Both the position numbers and the translations under genes were made by a program. Under the pieces are notes generated by a model. The model saw only the letters and a list, made by a program, of their open reading frames with translations. It had not been told where the DNA came from and searched no databases. From assembly GCF_017301635.1 (NCBI RefSeq), contig NZ_CP071091.1, positions 6,708,001-6,772,000 of the forward strand: 64,000 nt of DNA, written 5' to 3'. This document shows, piece after piece, positions 36,280-44,835 of this stretch (its first letter is position 1; every line of letters starts with the position of its first letter). The DNA is from Myxococcus landrumus (GTDB lineage Bacteria; Myxococcota; Myxococcia; Myxococcales; Myxococcaceae).

Positions 36280-37272
36280 TCAGGACTGGGTGGGGACGTC
36301 TGGCTTGCCGTGCAGGGTCTTCTGGGCGAGCCCACGCACCAGCTCCAGCACGTCGGTGGGGACGGCGAAGACCACGGTGTTCGAGGGCGAGGAGCCCAGG
36401 CCATCCAGCGACTGGAGGGTGCGCAACTGCATGGCACCTGGGCTGAGCGCCATGGTGGTCGCCGCGGCGGCCAGGTTGACGGCGGCCTCCTTGTCGCCTT
36501 CCGCCTTGGTGATGGTGGCGCGCTTCTCGCGCTCGGCGGAGGCCTGGCGGCTCATCATCCGCTTGAGGTCCTCCGGCATGTCGATGTCGAGCAGCCGGAT
36601 GGAGTCCACATGGATGCCCCACGCCATGCTGCGCTCCTCCACCGCCTGGGCGATGCGCGACTGAATCTGGTCCCGCTCGCTGAGCAGCTCGTCCAGCGTC
36701 ATGCTGCCAATGACATCCCGGAGCGCGGCCTGGGCGTACTGGCTGATGGCGTAGCGGTAGTCCTGCACCGTGACGACGGCGCGCTCGGTGTCCTTCACCA
36801 TGAAGAAGATGACGCCATCCACCGCGACGGGGACGTTGTCGCGGGTGATGACCTGCTGGTGGGGGATGTCGAGCGTCAGCAGCCGCGTGTCCACGAACAG
36901 CGCCGTGTCCATCACCGGGAAGACGAAGAGCACGCCCGGGCCCTTGATGCTGTGGAAGCGCCCGAGCCGCAGGATGACGGCGCGCTCCCACTGCGCGGCC
37001 ACGCGGCAGATGCGGCTGGCCCACCACGCGGGGAAGAGGGAGAGGAACAGCGACACGGGGAACACCAGGCTCGCGCCCAGGGGACCCGCGACCACGCCTC
37101 CCACCAGGAGGCCCAGTCCCAGGAAGACCGCCCAGGTCACGGTGAAGATGACCGTCCGCAGCGGCTTGCCCAGCGACACGTGCCCCGCCGACGGCTGCGC
37201 CAGGTGCTTGCGACGCTCCTCCAGGCTGGACTGCGCCAACTCCTTCACCTGCTTGAATTGCTCCATGTTCAT
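36280..37272 (-). CDS. SPFH/band-7 membrane protein, slipin-like
   Basis: 330 residues: cytoplasmic N-terminus, two adjacent membrane segments (about 40-85), then the SPFH domain (WERAVILRLGRFHSIKGPGV, landmark; TRDNVPVAVDGVIFF) and a coiled coil rich in Ala and Glu (ASAEREKRATITKAEGDKEA). Such proteins form membrane microdomain scaffolds and control membrane proteases or transporters. No NfeD-like protease gene is adjacent. The start is ATG 37272, behind GAGGAGG. Confidence 0.88.
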   Translation of the reverse strand: MNMEQFKQVKELAQSSLEERRKHLAQPSAGHVSLGKPLRTVIFTVTWAVFLGLGLLVGGVVAGPLGASLVFPVSLFLSLFPAWWASRICRVAAQWERAVILRLGRFHSIKGPGVLFVFPVMDTALFVDTRLLTLDIPHQQVITRDNVPVAVDGVIFFMVKDTERAVVTVQDYRYAISQYAQAALRDVIGSMTLDELLSERDQIQSRIAQAVEERSMAWGIHVDSIRLLDIDMPEDLKRMMSRQASAEREKRATITKAEGDKEAAVNLAAAATTMALSPGAMQLRTLQSLDGLGSSPSNTVVFAVPTDVLELVRGLAQKTLHGKPDVPTQS

Positions 37273-37403
37273 GAAAGGAAGCCTCCTCGCGCGGACAGCT
37301 TGCGGCCTCTCGTGGGCAGGCGCGACTTCTCACTCGGGCCCACCGGCCCTCCGCGGCTTTCCCCATGGGATTGCCACGGGGCTCTGGCAGAGTGCGCCGC
37401 CTC

Positions 37404-38144
37404 ATGGCGGATGAACGGAACGGGACGGGCGGCAGGGCCCTCGAGGCGCGGCGCACGGTGCACTGCGAGGACGCGCTCACGTGGCTCGCGGCGCAGCCGG
37501 TGCTGACGGGGTGCTCGGCGGTGGCGTCGCTGCCGGATGCGTCCGAGTTCCCCACGCTGTCCCTCGCCGAATGGAAGGCGTGGTTCATCCGCGCGGCGGC
37601 GCTCGTCATGTCCCGCGTGCCCGACGAGGGCGTGGCCATCTTCTACCAGACGGATGTGAAGGACGAAGGGCTCTGGGTCGACAAGGGCTACCTCGTGTCC
37701 CGCGCCGCGGAGGAGGCGGGGCTCGGGATGCTCTGGCACAAGGTCGTCTGCCGCCGCGCGCCGGGGACGGTGACGTTCGGCCGCCCCGCGTACTCACACA
37801 TGCTCTGCTTCTCGCGCGGCGTGCGCCCGGACCTCGCGAAGTCCACGGCGGATGTGCTGCCGGAGGCCGGCGAAGTCACGTGGACGCGCGGCATGGGCGT
37901 GGAGGCGTGTCAGCTCGCCTGTCGCTTCATCCTGGAGCAGACGTCCACGCGCACCGTCGTGGACCCCTTCTGCGGCCATGGCACCGCGCTCGCCGTCGCC
38001 AACGCGATGGGGCTCGAGGCCGTGGGGGTGGAGCTGAGCCGCAAGCGCGCGCGTAAGGCCCGCAACCTCTTCGCGGAGTGGCGCGACGGCAAGCTCGTCC
38101 TCGTGAGCGACGCCTCCGCCCCGCCCTCACCGGAACCGGAGTAG
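37404..38144 (+). CDS. DNA-methylase-fold SAM methyltransferase with degenerate catalytic motif
   Basis: 246 residues. The C-terminal VVDPFCGHGTALAVANAMGL then EAVGVELSRKRARKARN is the SAM-binding signature of N4/N6 DNA methylases in the beta-class order. The catalytic (D/N/S)PP(Y/F/W) motif expected after the EDALTWL segment is replaced by SLPD. It may therefore act on another substrate, such as RNA or protein, or be inactive. No restriction gene is nearby. It is divergent from the slipin gene. The ATG at 37404 was chosen over a start 13 codons upstream because family-like sequence begins there. Confidence 0.68.
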   Translation: MADERNGTGGRALEARRTVHCEDALTWLAAQPVLTGCSAVASLPDASEFPTLSLAEWKAWFIRAAALVMSRVPDEGVAIFYQTDVKDEGLWVDKGYLVSRAAEEAGLGMLWHKVVCRRAPGTVTFGRPAYSHMLCFSRGVRPDLAKSTADVLPEAGEVTWTRGMGVEACQLACRFILEQTSTRTVVDPFCGHGTALAVANAMGLEAVGVELSRKRARKARNLFAEWRDGKLVLVSDASAPPSPEPE

Positions 38145-38155
38145 CCAGGCTCCCC

Positions 38156-38170
38156 CTCACCTCGGGTGAG
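38156..38170. terminator. Hairpin between convergent genes
   Basis: CTCACC / GGTGAG stem with a 3-base loop, between the methyltransferase stop and the stop of the ferritin-like gene. Confidence 0.4.
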
Positions 38171-38196
38171 AGGAAGCCCAGGCCCGCGACGTCACG

Positions 38197-38868
38197 TCAC
38201 TTCGCGGACGCGGAGGTCGTCGCCGCGTGAGCCCCGGACTCGGAGGACGCGAGCAGCGCGGGCAGCGCCGCCAGCTCCCGCTCCACCATGGGCTCCAGCT
38301 CCGAGATGAACGCGCCGAACAGCCGCTCCTCGAGCGCCAGCGCGTCATCGAGCGAAGCCCCCACCGCGCTCAGCTTCGCCACGCACGCGTCCTCGATGGA
38401 GCGGCGGTGGTTCTGCTCCTCGGTCACCACGCGCCCCAGCTCCTCGCGCACGCTCGCGTTGCGCGAGGCCGCCTTGTAGAGCGGGTAGAGCACCATCGCG
38501 CGGCGCTCGATGGCCGTCGTCGTCAGCAGGTAGTGCAGGTACACATCGGCCGCGCCGGTGTACGACGTGGCCCACGCGGCCAGCTCATGGTCCAGCGCCT
38601 GGAAGTAGCGGCCCGCCGCCTCCGGGCACAGGAACGTGGTGATTTCGCCACCGGCCACCTCGGCCGACAGCCGCTTGAAGGCGAAGGCGTGACGCGTCTC
38701 GTCCGTCAGGTGCTCCAGCACCGCCAACGAGGGGTGACGGTCCGCCACCGTGCGCGAAATCTTCCGCGCCCCGATGAACTCCATGAGGGACAGGGTGTGC
38801 AGCCAGCGAGCCTCGAGCTCGGGGGCCTGGGCCAACCGGCGGAGCACCGCCTGGATTCGGTCACGCAT
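38197..38868 (-). CDS. Ferritin-like di-iron protein
   Basis: 223 residues, all-helical. Carboxylate and histidine ligands occur in the ferritin-like order: E30 (LMEFIGARK), E57-x2-H60 (DETRH), E121 (AIERRA) and E151-x2-H154 (EEQNH). Such a set normally binds two irons for oxygen chemistry or storage. The family closest in style is the uncharacterised rubrerythrin-like group rather than ferritin itself. The ATG at 38868 fits where helix 1 begins. It lies 46 bases downstream of the dehalogenase-like gene on the same strand. Confidence 0.7.
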   Translation of the reverse strand: MRDRIQAVLRRLAQAPELEARWLHTLSLMEFIGARKISRTVADRHPSLAVLEHLTDETRHAFAFKRLSAEVAGGEITTFLCPEAAGRYFQALDHELAAWATSYTGAADVYLHYLLTTTAIERRAMVLYPLYKAASRNASVREELGRVVTEEQNHRRSIEDACVAKLSAVGASLDDALALEERLFGAFISELEPMVERELAALPALLASSESGAHAATTSASAK

Positions 38869-38914
38869 GCCGCGCCGTCTAGCGCGACGGCGGCCCGGGC
38901 GCGAGCCCCAAGAT

Positions 38915-39814
38915 TCACACGGGCGCTCCCTCGCTCCACAGCACCTCCGCCACCGGGCGCTCCGGCGCATGTGTCACGGGCGCTTCTCCCTCCAGGAAGC
39001 GGAACAACTCCATGGCCACGACATGGGGTGCGTCCCACATGAGGAAGTGCCCCGCCTCCGGCACCGACACCCACCGCGCCCCAGGGATGTCCCAGACCAG
39101 GCGCTCGCCGTACTTCGCCGGCAACACCCGGTCCTTCGCCCCCCACATCACCCACACCGGCACGGCCAGGTGCCCCAGCTTGGGTGACACCACCTGCGTC
39201 TGGTTGGTGTTGAGCGCCACGGCGTCGCGCGACAGCGACACCATGCCCACCTCCGTCGCGTACGGCGCCAGGAGCCCCTCCACCAGCTCCGCAGAGGGCT
39301 TCTTCGCGAAGCCCCGGGACTTGAGCGCCCACGACAAGAGGCCCACCATCCACTCCGGCGACAGTCGCCGCGCCATCCAAGGCGTGCCGAACTGCGCCAT
39401 CAACGGCAGCGGCCACGCGTCGTAGCTGACGCTGTCCATCAAGCACAGCCGCCCCACCCTGCGCGGAAACCGCACCGCGAGCTGCTGCGCCACGCCCCCG
39501 CCCACGTCGTGCCCCACCACCGCCGCGTCCACCACGCCCAGGCGGTCCATCCACGCCTCCAGCGCCTCTGCTTGTCTCGACAGCGAGCGGTCGAACCTGT
39601 CTCGCCGGTCGGAGAAGCCATGCCCCAGCAGGTCCGGCACCAGCACCCGATGCGACGTGGCCAGCCCCCGCGCCAGGCCGCTCCACAGGTAGCTCCACGT
39701 CGGCATGCCGTGCAGCAACACCACCGGCGGCCCCCGTCCCCAGTCCACGTAGCTCACGAAGCGCTGGCCCAGCTCCAGCACCTCTTGCTGCCTCTGCCAC
39801 TCGCGCCAGTTCAT
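38915..39814 (-). CDS. Haloalkane-dehalogenase-like alpha/beta hydrolase
   Basis: 299 residues. The nucleophile motif is GHDVGGG with D103 in place of serine, as in haloalkane and fluoroacetate dehalogenases. LLHGMPTWSYLW supplies the oxyanion-hole region (an N or W usually follows HG in dehalogenases; here MPTW), and the histidine lies in EAGHFLMWDAP. Epoxide hydrolases share the aspartate. Translation is coupled to the upstream DehI-like gene (ATGA overlap) with GGAGGAG in front. Confidence 0.8.
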   Translation of the reverse strand: MNWREWQRQQEVLELGQRFVSYVDWGRGPPVVLLHGMPTWSYLWSGLARGLATSHRVLVPDLLGHGFSDRRDRFDRSLSRQAEALEAWMDRLGVVDAAVVGHDVGGGVAQQLAVRFPRRVGRLCLMDSVSYDAWPLPLMAQFGTPWMARRLSPEWMVGLLSWALKSRGFAKKPSAELVEGLLAPYATEVGMVSLSRDAVALNTNQTQVVSPKLGHLAVPVWVMWGAKDRVLPAKYGERLVWDIPGARWVSVPEAGHFLMWDAPHVVAMELFRFLEGEAPVTHAPERPVAEVLWSEGAPV

Positions 39815-40710
39815 CGCAGCTCCTCCGCGGCGACCCAGTCCGGCACCAGGCGGGCCGCGCCCGGCATCGGCTGACGCAGCATGTCCGGCACGTCCTGCAC
39901 CAGCCGGGACAGGTTCAACAGCAGCGAGGGCAGGCGCGTCTCCAGCGCCTGCGTCACCCGCGCAATCGCATTCACGTCCTCCCCCAGCGCCGCCACGCGC
40001 TCGCGGCTCAGCGGCACCTCGAACGGCAGCGCCAGGGCACGCCTGCGCGCGGACTCCCGCACGGACTCCGCCGCCGCCTGGAAGTCCTCGTCCTTCATGC
40101 GCGGCTTCAAGCGGCGCCACGCGGCCTCCAGGTACTCCGGCCAACAGGCCAGCGCGCGGTACTCACCCGGCACCCCCGGCGGCCCCACCGTCTTCTCGAT
40201 GTCGGTGAACAACGTCCGCGTCAGCGCGTCGCGAGGCTTCTGCGCCACCCACTCCATCGCCGCCATGCGCGAGGGAATGCCCCGCTCCAGCCGCTCCAGC
40301 TCCCCGGGCACACCCCGGCGCCCGACGACGTGTCCCTCCAGCGCCAGCCGCACCGCCGACACCATCAGCAGCACGCGCGGCTGCATCGCCTCGTACAGCT
40401 CCAGGGCACCGCGCGCGTGGAAGCGCTGACTGGGTCCCAGCTTCACCGCGGACCAGGCGCCCAGCACCTCCCAGCGCACCGTCGTGTCCAGCACCTCCTG
40501 CCACAGCCCCGCCGCCAGCTCCTCGAAGGCGCGTGTCTCCACGTTGGGCCCCATCGCTTCCCACATCGCCACGAAGAAGCGTGGATGCGCGGCCCACGTG
40601 CGCAATGAGACATCCACCCCCGACACCCGCAGCGTCTGTCGCAGCTCGTGGTAGACGCGCTCGACGTCGCCTTCGGCGCGGTGTTCGCTGACCTGTTTCA
40701 CCCTGGCCAT
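39811..40710 (-). CDS. DehI-family (group I 2-haloacid dehalogenase-like) protein
   Basis: 299 residues, all-helical with two internally similar halves. The openings VERVYHELRQTLRVSG and LRTWAAHPRFFVAMWEAMGPN match the DehI family, whose founder hydrolyses both D- and L-2-haloacids. Here the half-repeat reappears as DALTRTLFTDIEKTVG...YRALACWPEYLEAAWRRLKP. Whether the catalytic Asp and Asn are kept could not be aligned by eye. It is first in an operon with a haloalkane-dehalogenase-like hydrolase. ATG 40710 is preceded by a G-rich site. Confidence 0.8.
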   Translation of the reverse strand: MARVKQVSEHRAEGDVERVYHELRQTLRVSGVDVSLRTWAAHPRFFVAMWEAMGPNVETRAFEELAAGLWQEVLDTTVRWEVLGAWSAVKLGPSQRFHARGALELYEAMQPRVLLMVSAVRLALEGHVVGRRGVPGELERLERGIPSRMAAMEWVAQKPRDALTRTLFTDIEKTVGPPGVPGEYRALACWPEYLEAAWRRLKPRMKDEDFQAAAESVRESARRRALALPFEVPLSRERVAALGEDVNAIARVTQALETRLPSLLLNLSRLVQDVPDMLRQPMPGAARLVPDWVAAEELR

Positions 40711-41177
40711 GCCGGCACCCCCGGCAACAGTGGGACCGCCGTGTCGACAAGGCCAAGGACACCGCCGCCGCTCGCCCGCATGTCCACGAGACGGGGATAC
40801 GTCCTGAATCACACGCCCTGTCGACCTCTCGTCACCTCGCCGACCCTGGGTCTGGTGTCGTCAAACACTAAAGAACAGTCGCGACGAGTCGGCGTTTGAC
40901 GCACTCCTCGGCGGCTCGCTTTGCTGCCCTCCGCGCGATGAAGCAGGAGTCGCGCCTGACTGGTTCGCGGGGGGCAACCAGCATGGGGCCTCGACACCTG
41001 TCGCACCGTTTACGATTCGACCTCCGGCTCCATGCCGCGCGAAGGCCACTTCGCGGCGGCGTTCCTCGTGTGCGGCACGTGCGGCCACCCCGCTTTCACG
41101 GCGGCCCGCCGCGCCTGCCCGCGAGCCATGGGCGCGCTGCCTCACGCTCCACCACTCCGCGCTCGAGGGGGACCGAC
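40711..41177. other. 467-base divergent intergenic region
   Basis: Separates the dehalogenase operon from the kinase/isoprenoid operon. It includes a stretch of lower GC (about 40855-40900) suited to promoters. An open frame on the plus strand from 40896 is arginine-rich and lacks family features, so it is not called. No hairpin or repeat stood out. Confidence 0.5.
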
Positions 41178-41495
41178 ATGCAGGAGAACAACAACTCGTG
41201 GGGGCCACGCCTCGTCGCGCTGCCCCTGGCCAGCGCGGTGAGCGACTACCTCCAGCGCATCCAGGAGCTGGGCGCGGTGGAGGGACCCCATGGCCACGTG
41301 GGCCTGACGCCCGCGCTCGAGCCCGTGCTGGAGGCGCTTCACCATCTGCTGGCGGGCGGCGAAGTGGAGGTGCGCATCACCCGACGAGGTCACACGCCGC
41401 TGGTCCAGGAGTTACGACAGCGCGTCGACGATGCCACGCGCCAGGTCAACCAACTCCAGCAACAGGCCGGCTGTTCCCTGTTCACCACCGTGTGA
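41178..41495 (+). CDS. Unknown 105-residue protein, first gene of kinase/isoprenoid operon
   Basis: Not recognised. The start has GAGGGGG 6 bases upstream. The protein is soluble and mainly helical, with a C-terminal coiled coil (VQELRQRVDDATRQVNQLQQ) and a cysteine four residues from its SLFTTV end. The histidine kinase gene begins 7 bases after it. Its size and place recall the small signal precursor genes of kinase-linked quorum systems, but no cleavage or modification site can be shown. Confidence 0.6.
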   Translation: MQENNNSWGPRLVALPLASAVSDYLQRIQELGAVEGPHGHVGLTPALEPVLEALHHLLAGGEVEVRITRRGHTPLVQELRQRVDDATRQVNQLQQQAGCSLFTTV

Positions 41496-41502
41496 GCACG
41501 GC

Positions 41503-42855
41503 ATGAGCACGCGCATCGCCGGCGCCGCCATCACGGCGTCCTTCCGGCGCTGGACGCGCGCCCAGGACTCCACCGAGGTCCTGGCCGCCGCGGGCGTGGG
41601 GCCCTGGTGGGCGCTCACCTCCGTCGTCCTGGTCCTGCTGGCCGTCGTCGCCTGGGCCCCGGGTGCCAGCGATTTGTTCGGCATCTCGCCGGGCCAGGGC
41701 TTGCTGTGCGCCAGTCCCATGCTCATCAACGGACTGCTGTTCTCCGCGGCCCACCGGAGGCGGCGTCACATCGCGACGTGGGGCTGGCTGTGGCTGCTCC
41801 TGGGTGTGTCCACGCTGCACTTCTTCCTCGCCGCGATGATGGCCATGTCCAACCTCCAAGGTGCCAGCGTCATCGCCTCGCTGTTCCTCTTCACCACCGC
41901 GTTCCATGGGCGGCTGCACCGCGTGACACTCCGGCAGCCCTTCGTCGCGGTGGGCACGACGGCGGCCTTGCTGGCGGCGCTGCCCCTGCGCGAGAGCCCT
42001 GAGCACCTGCTGCTCTTCGGCGTCATCGGCCCCGCCAGCCTCACCGCGGAGCTGTACCTGGGCACCTTCGCCGTGACGCATGACCGCGCCCGCGCGCAGG
42101 CGGAGCGCTTGCGCGCCGCGATGCAGGCCCAGCTCCTGGAGCGGCAGGAGAAGGACGTGGACCGGCTGTCGCGGGCGCTGGGCGAAATCCTCGGCCACCA
42201 CCAGGAGCTCGACACCGCGCTGATGACCGCGGACAGCGCGGCGGACCTGCTGTCGCTGTTGGGCAACCAGCGCTTCGGCGCCGGGCGCGCGGAGTTCGAT
42301 GAGCGGGTGAAGACCCTCACCCAGAGCCTCCGCCAGGTGCGCGGCATGGTGGAGGAGATTCGCGCCAAGGGGCGGCGCTCCATGGGCTCGGAGCCGGAGC
42401 CGGTGGAGCTGCCGCCGCTGCTGGAGGACGTGCGCGCCAGCATGGCGGTGCGCTTTCCGGACGTGGACATCCAGGTGGCGGTGGAGCCGGATGCGCCGCC
42501 TCGCGCGCTGATGCGAGGAGGCGCCACCACGCTGCGCCGCGTGGTGGAGAACCTGGTGCTCAACGCCTGCGAGGGAGACGGCGAGCGCGGCGCGACACGC
42601 GTGGCCATCGAGGCCCGGGTGGAGCCGCTCAGCGGCCGACTGGAGGTCGTCATCGCCGACAACGGGCCGGGCTTCCCCACCGCGTTCCTCAACGTCCCCG
42701 CGGAGGAGCTCTACACCTCCAAGCCGGAAGGCACCGGCCTGGGCCTCTACACCAGCGAATGCCTGCTTCGCGCCAGCGGCGGAATCCTGCACCGGCGCAA
42801 TGCCCCGGACGGCGGCGCCCTGCTCCGCCTGTACCTGCCGAGGGAATACTCATGA
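41503..42855 (+). CDS. Multi-spanning membrane histidine kinase
   Basis: 450 residues: five or six membrane helices in the first 230 residues with almost no periplasmic loops, then a coiled coil and an HATPase domain (NLVLNACEGDGER N box, IADNGPGFP, PEGTGLGLYTS). The histidine region is atypical: LGHHQELDTALM stands where HExxxP is expected. A membrane-embedded sensor of this type suits hydrophobic ligands. It overlaps the next gene by 4 bases (ATGA). No response regulator is adjacent. Confidence 0.82.
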   Translation: MSTRIAGAAITASFRRWTRAQDSTEVLAAAGVGPWWALTSVVLVLLAVVAWAPGASDLFGISPGQGLLCASPMLINGLLFSAAHRRRRHIATWGWLWLLLGVSTLHFFLAAMMAMSNLQGASVIASLFLFTTAFHGRLHRVTLRQPFVAVGTTAALLAALPLRESPEHLLLFGVIGPASLTAELYLGTFAVTHDRARAQAERLRAAMQAQLLERQEKDVDRLSRALGEILGHHQELDTALMTADSAADLLSLLGNQRFGAGRAEFDERVKTLTQSLRQVRGMVEEIRAKGRRSMGSEPEPVELPPLLEDVRASMAVRFPDVDIQVAVEPDAPPRALMRGGATTLRRVVENLVLNACEGDGERGATRVAIEARVEPLSGRLEVVIADNGPGFPTAFLNVPAEELYTSKPEGTGLGLYTSECLLRASGGILHRRNAPDGGALLRLYLPREYS

Positions 42856-43589
42856 GCGGTGGAGCGCTGTATCAGGAGTCCCTGCGGGTGCTGCGACGGC
42901 TGGAGCTGCCCGAGGAATCGGAGCGCGACGTGCTCGCCGCGTTGGAGGCCGCGCAGCCCGGGCCGCTGTCACTCTTCTACGAGGCGGGAGCCGAAGCCGG
43001 GCTGGAGCGCGACCTGCTGACGACACGCGGCGTGGGCCTCTTCTTCAGCTTCAGCGCGGGCAACCTCGCCGACGACCTCATCGACGGCGACTGCACGTAC
43101 TTCGACGAGCCCTCGCGCGTGGGGCCGTGCGTGCAGTTCCTCTTGCAGAACCTCGCCTGGGCCACGCTCGCGGAGCCTCGCGCGAAGGTGCCACCCCTCG
43201 CGCTGGAGGAAGGCGCGCGGCTGCTCGCGCAGGCCGCGGGGCCCCAGGCGCTGGAGGTGCGCACGCGCGAGTGGACCGCGCCGGTGTTCCGCCGCGTGGC
43301 GGAGGGCATCGCCGGCAAGCAGTGGGCGGCCTACCTGCGCATCCTGTGGGCGGGCACGTGGCTGGAAGAGCGCGCCGTGCAGGTGGGCCTGGCGCTGGGC
43401 GTGGCGGCGCACATCGCGGAGGACATCCGCTCCAAGGATGCGCGCTTCACGTCCATGCCCCACGGCGACCGGCTCGCGGTGGTGGCGTGGGGACGGCGCG
43501 CCGCCGAGTCCCTTCGAAGCCAGGACCTGCGGTGCCTGGACGCGGCCCTGCGCCGCATCGAACCCATCATTCCGGAGGTGGAGCCATGA
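42852..43589 (+). CDS. Isoprenoid-synthase-fold protein (polyprenyl synthetase/ComQ-like)
   Basis: 245 residues, helical. The first aspartate-rich motif is DDLID at 74-78 (DDxxD). The second, AEDIRSKD at 189-196, follows ALGVAAHI, which matches the LG-x3-(Q/H)-I-x2-D context of polyprenyl synthetases. The protein is shorter than typical farnesyl or geranylgeranyl synthases (about 290-330), nearer to ComQ-like and reduced members. It probably binds an allylic diphosphate through magnesium. It is translationally coupled to both the kinase and the methyltransferase genes. Confidence 0.65.
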   Translation: MSGGALYQESLRVLRRLELPEESERDVLAALEAAQPGPLSLFYEAGAEAGLERDLLTTRGVGLFFSFSAGNLADDLIDGDCTYFDEPSRVGPCVQFLLQNLAWATLAEPRAKVPPLALEEGARLLAQAAGPQALEVRTREWTAPVFRRVAEGIAGKQWAAYLRILWAGTWLEERAVQVGLALGVAAHIAEDIRSKDARFTSMPHGDRLAVVAWGRRAAESLRSQDLRCLDAALRRIEPIIPEVEP

Positions 43590-44455
43590 GGGCGGAATCC
43601 CAGTGGAGCGAGTCCCGCCACGACACGGTCGTCGCCTACTACGAGGAGAAGACGGAGCGCATCCTGCGCCGCTACGGGCCGGGCCCCCGCATCCACTTCC
43701 ACGTGGGACTCGTGGACGACGTGCCTCCGCCCGGAGAGCCCGAGGCGCGCGTGCGCGAGCGCGTCAACGCCGCGCAGGAAGTCCTGCTGGAGGAGCTGGC
43801 CCGCGCGATGGGGCCGCTCCCCGAGGAGTGCGAGCTCTTGGACGTGGGCTGCGGCCTGGGCGGTGGCGCGTTGTACTGGGCCTCCAAGCACCAGGCGCGC
43901 GTGACGGCGGTGACGAACGTGGGCCTGCACGTGGAGCTGGTGCGCACGTTCGCCGAAATCGAGGGCGTGGGCGCGCGGGTGAAGCCCCTGCACTGCGACG
44001 CGCTCGCGGTGCCGGGGCGGGCCTGCTTCGACGCGGTGGTGGCGGTGGAGACGTGCAGCTACCTGCCACGCCCGGAGTGGTTCCGCCGCGTGCGCGGCCT
44101 CCTGCGTCCCGGAGGCGTGGTGGCCATCGCGGACTGCTTCCTCGGGAGGCCGGAGCTGGCGGCGCCGTTCGACCGCTACTGGCGCACGCGCATCGGCACG
44201 AGGGAGGAGTACCTGTCCGCCGCGCACGCCGCGGGGCTGGAGCTGGAGGTGTGTGACGACGTGTCCGGACGCGCGGTGGGCTTCTGGTCCCTCACGCTGG
44301 AGCTCCTGGCCCATGAGCGCTTCGCGCCCACCGGTCAGCTCCCCGCGCGAATCCTGGCCCGCGGCGAGTCGCGCCGGGAACACCTGCGGCTCCAGCAGGC
44401 CCTGTTGGATGGAGGACTGGAGTACGCGTTGCTCGTGCTGCGCCGCGAGGACTGA
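43586..44455 (+). CDS. SAM-dependent methyltransferase, small-molecule type
   Basis: 289 residues. Motif I is LLDVGCGLGGG at 84-94, with the DAVVAVETCSYLPRPEWF motif later. The N-terminal part (VVAYYEEKTERILRRYGPGP) and the AQ-x-LLEEL helix before motif I recall geranyl-diphosphate C-methyltransferases and sterol-type methyltransferases, though homology is only suggestive. It overlaps the isoprenoid-synthase-fold gene by 4 bases. The two may make a methylated isoprenoid that the upstream kinase could sense; that is inference. Confidence 0.78.
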   Translation: MRAESQWSESRHDTVVAYYEEKTERILRRYGPGPRIHFHVGLVDDVPPPGEPEARVRERVNAAQEVLLEELARAMGPLPEECELLDVGCGLGGGALYWASKHQARVTAVTNVGLHVELVRTFAEIEGVGARVKPLHCDALAVPGRACFDAVVAVETCSYLPRPEWFRRVRGLLRPGGVVAIADCFLGRPELAAPFDRYWRTRIGTREEYLSAAHAAGLELEVCDDVSGRAVGFWSLTLELLAHERFAPTGQLPARILARGESRREHLRLQQALLDGGLEYALLVLRRED

Positions 44456-44571
44456 AGCTGTCCAGCCCTCCTCGCGGTCTCGAGCGGACGAAGGGCCGGG
44501 CGCTCGTCCCAGTCGTGCCTGGAGCGCGGTGCGGCCCCAGCGTTGGGCCAGCCTGAAAGGAGGCACGCGCG

Positions 44572-44766
44572 ATGAGGACTTTCACGCGATGGTTGACGGT
44601 GGCGGCGGTGGCGGCGGCCCTGACGGTGACGGGTTGCAAGGAGCGAAGCCGGGACAACACCGGCGCCACGGGCGGCTCCGGCCGCGAGAGCAACACGATG
44701 CAGCCGGGCACCGGCGGCAGTGGCCCGCAGATGCATGACACGGACGCGGGCACCCAGCAGCGCTGA
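44572..44766 (+). CDS. Small lipoprotein of 64 residues
   Basis: Signal peptide MRTFTRWLTVAAVAAALTVT with lipobox TVTGC, then a short Gly/Ser/Thr-rich disordered tail with no fold. The start has GGAGG upstream. The function is unknown; such tiny lipoproteins are common in myxobacteria. Confidence 0.72.
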   Translation: MRTFTRWLTVAAVAAALTVTGCKERSRDNTGATGGSGRESNTMQPGTGGSGPQMHDTDAGTQQR

Positions 44767-44835
44767 GGTCGCTGGCTGCCCGGTGGGCTCCGGCTGTTAT
44801 CCTGACGATTCGACGTCGGACAGCCGGAGCTCATC

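Noticed and set aside
40896..41177. Upstream extension of the 105-residue gene
   Set aside because: The extension is Arg/His/Pro-rich and has no ribosome site; GAGGGGG before ATG 41178 marks a better start.
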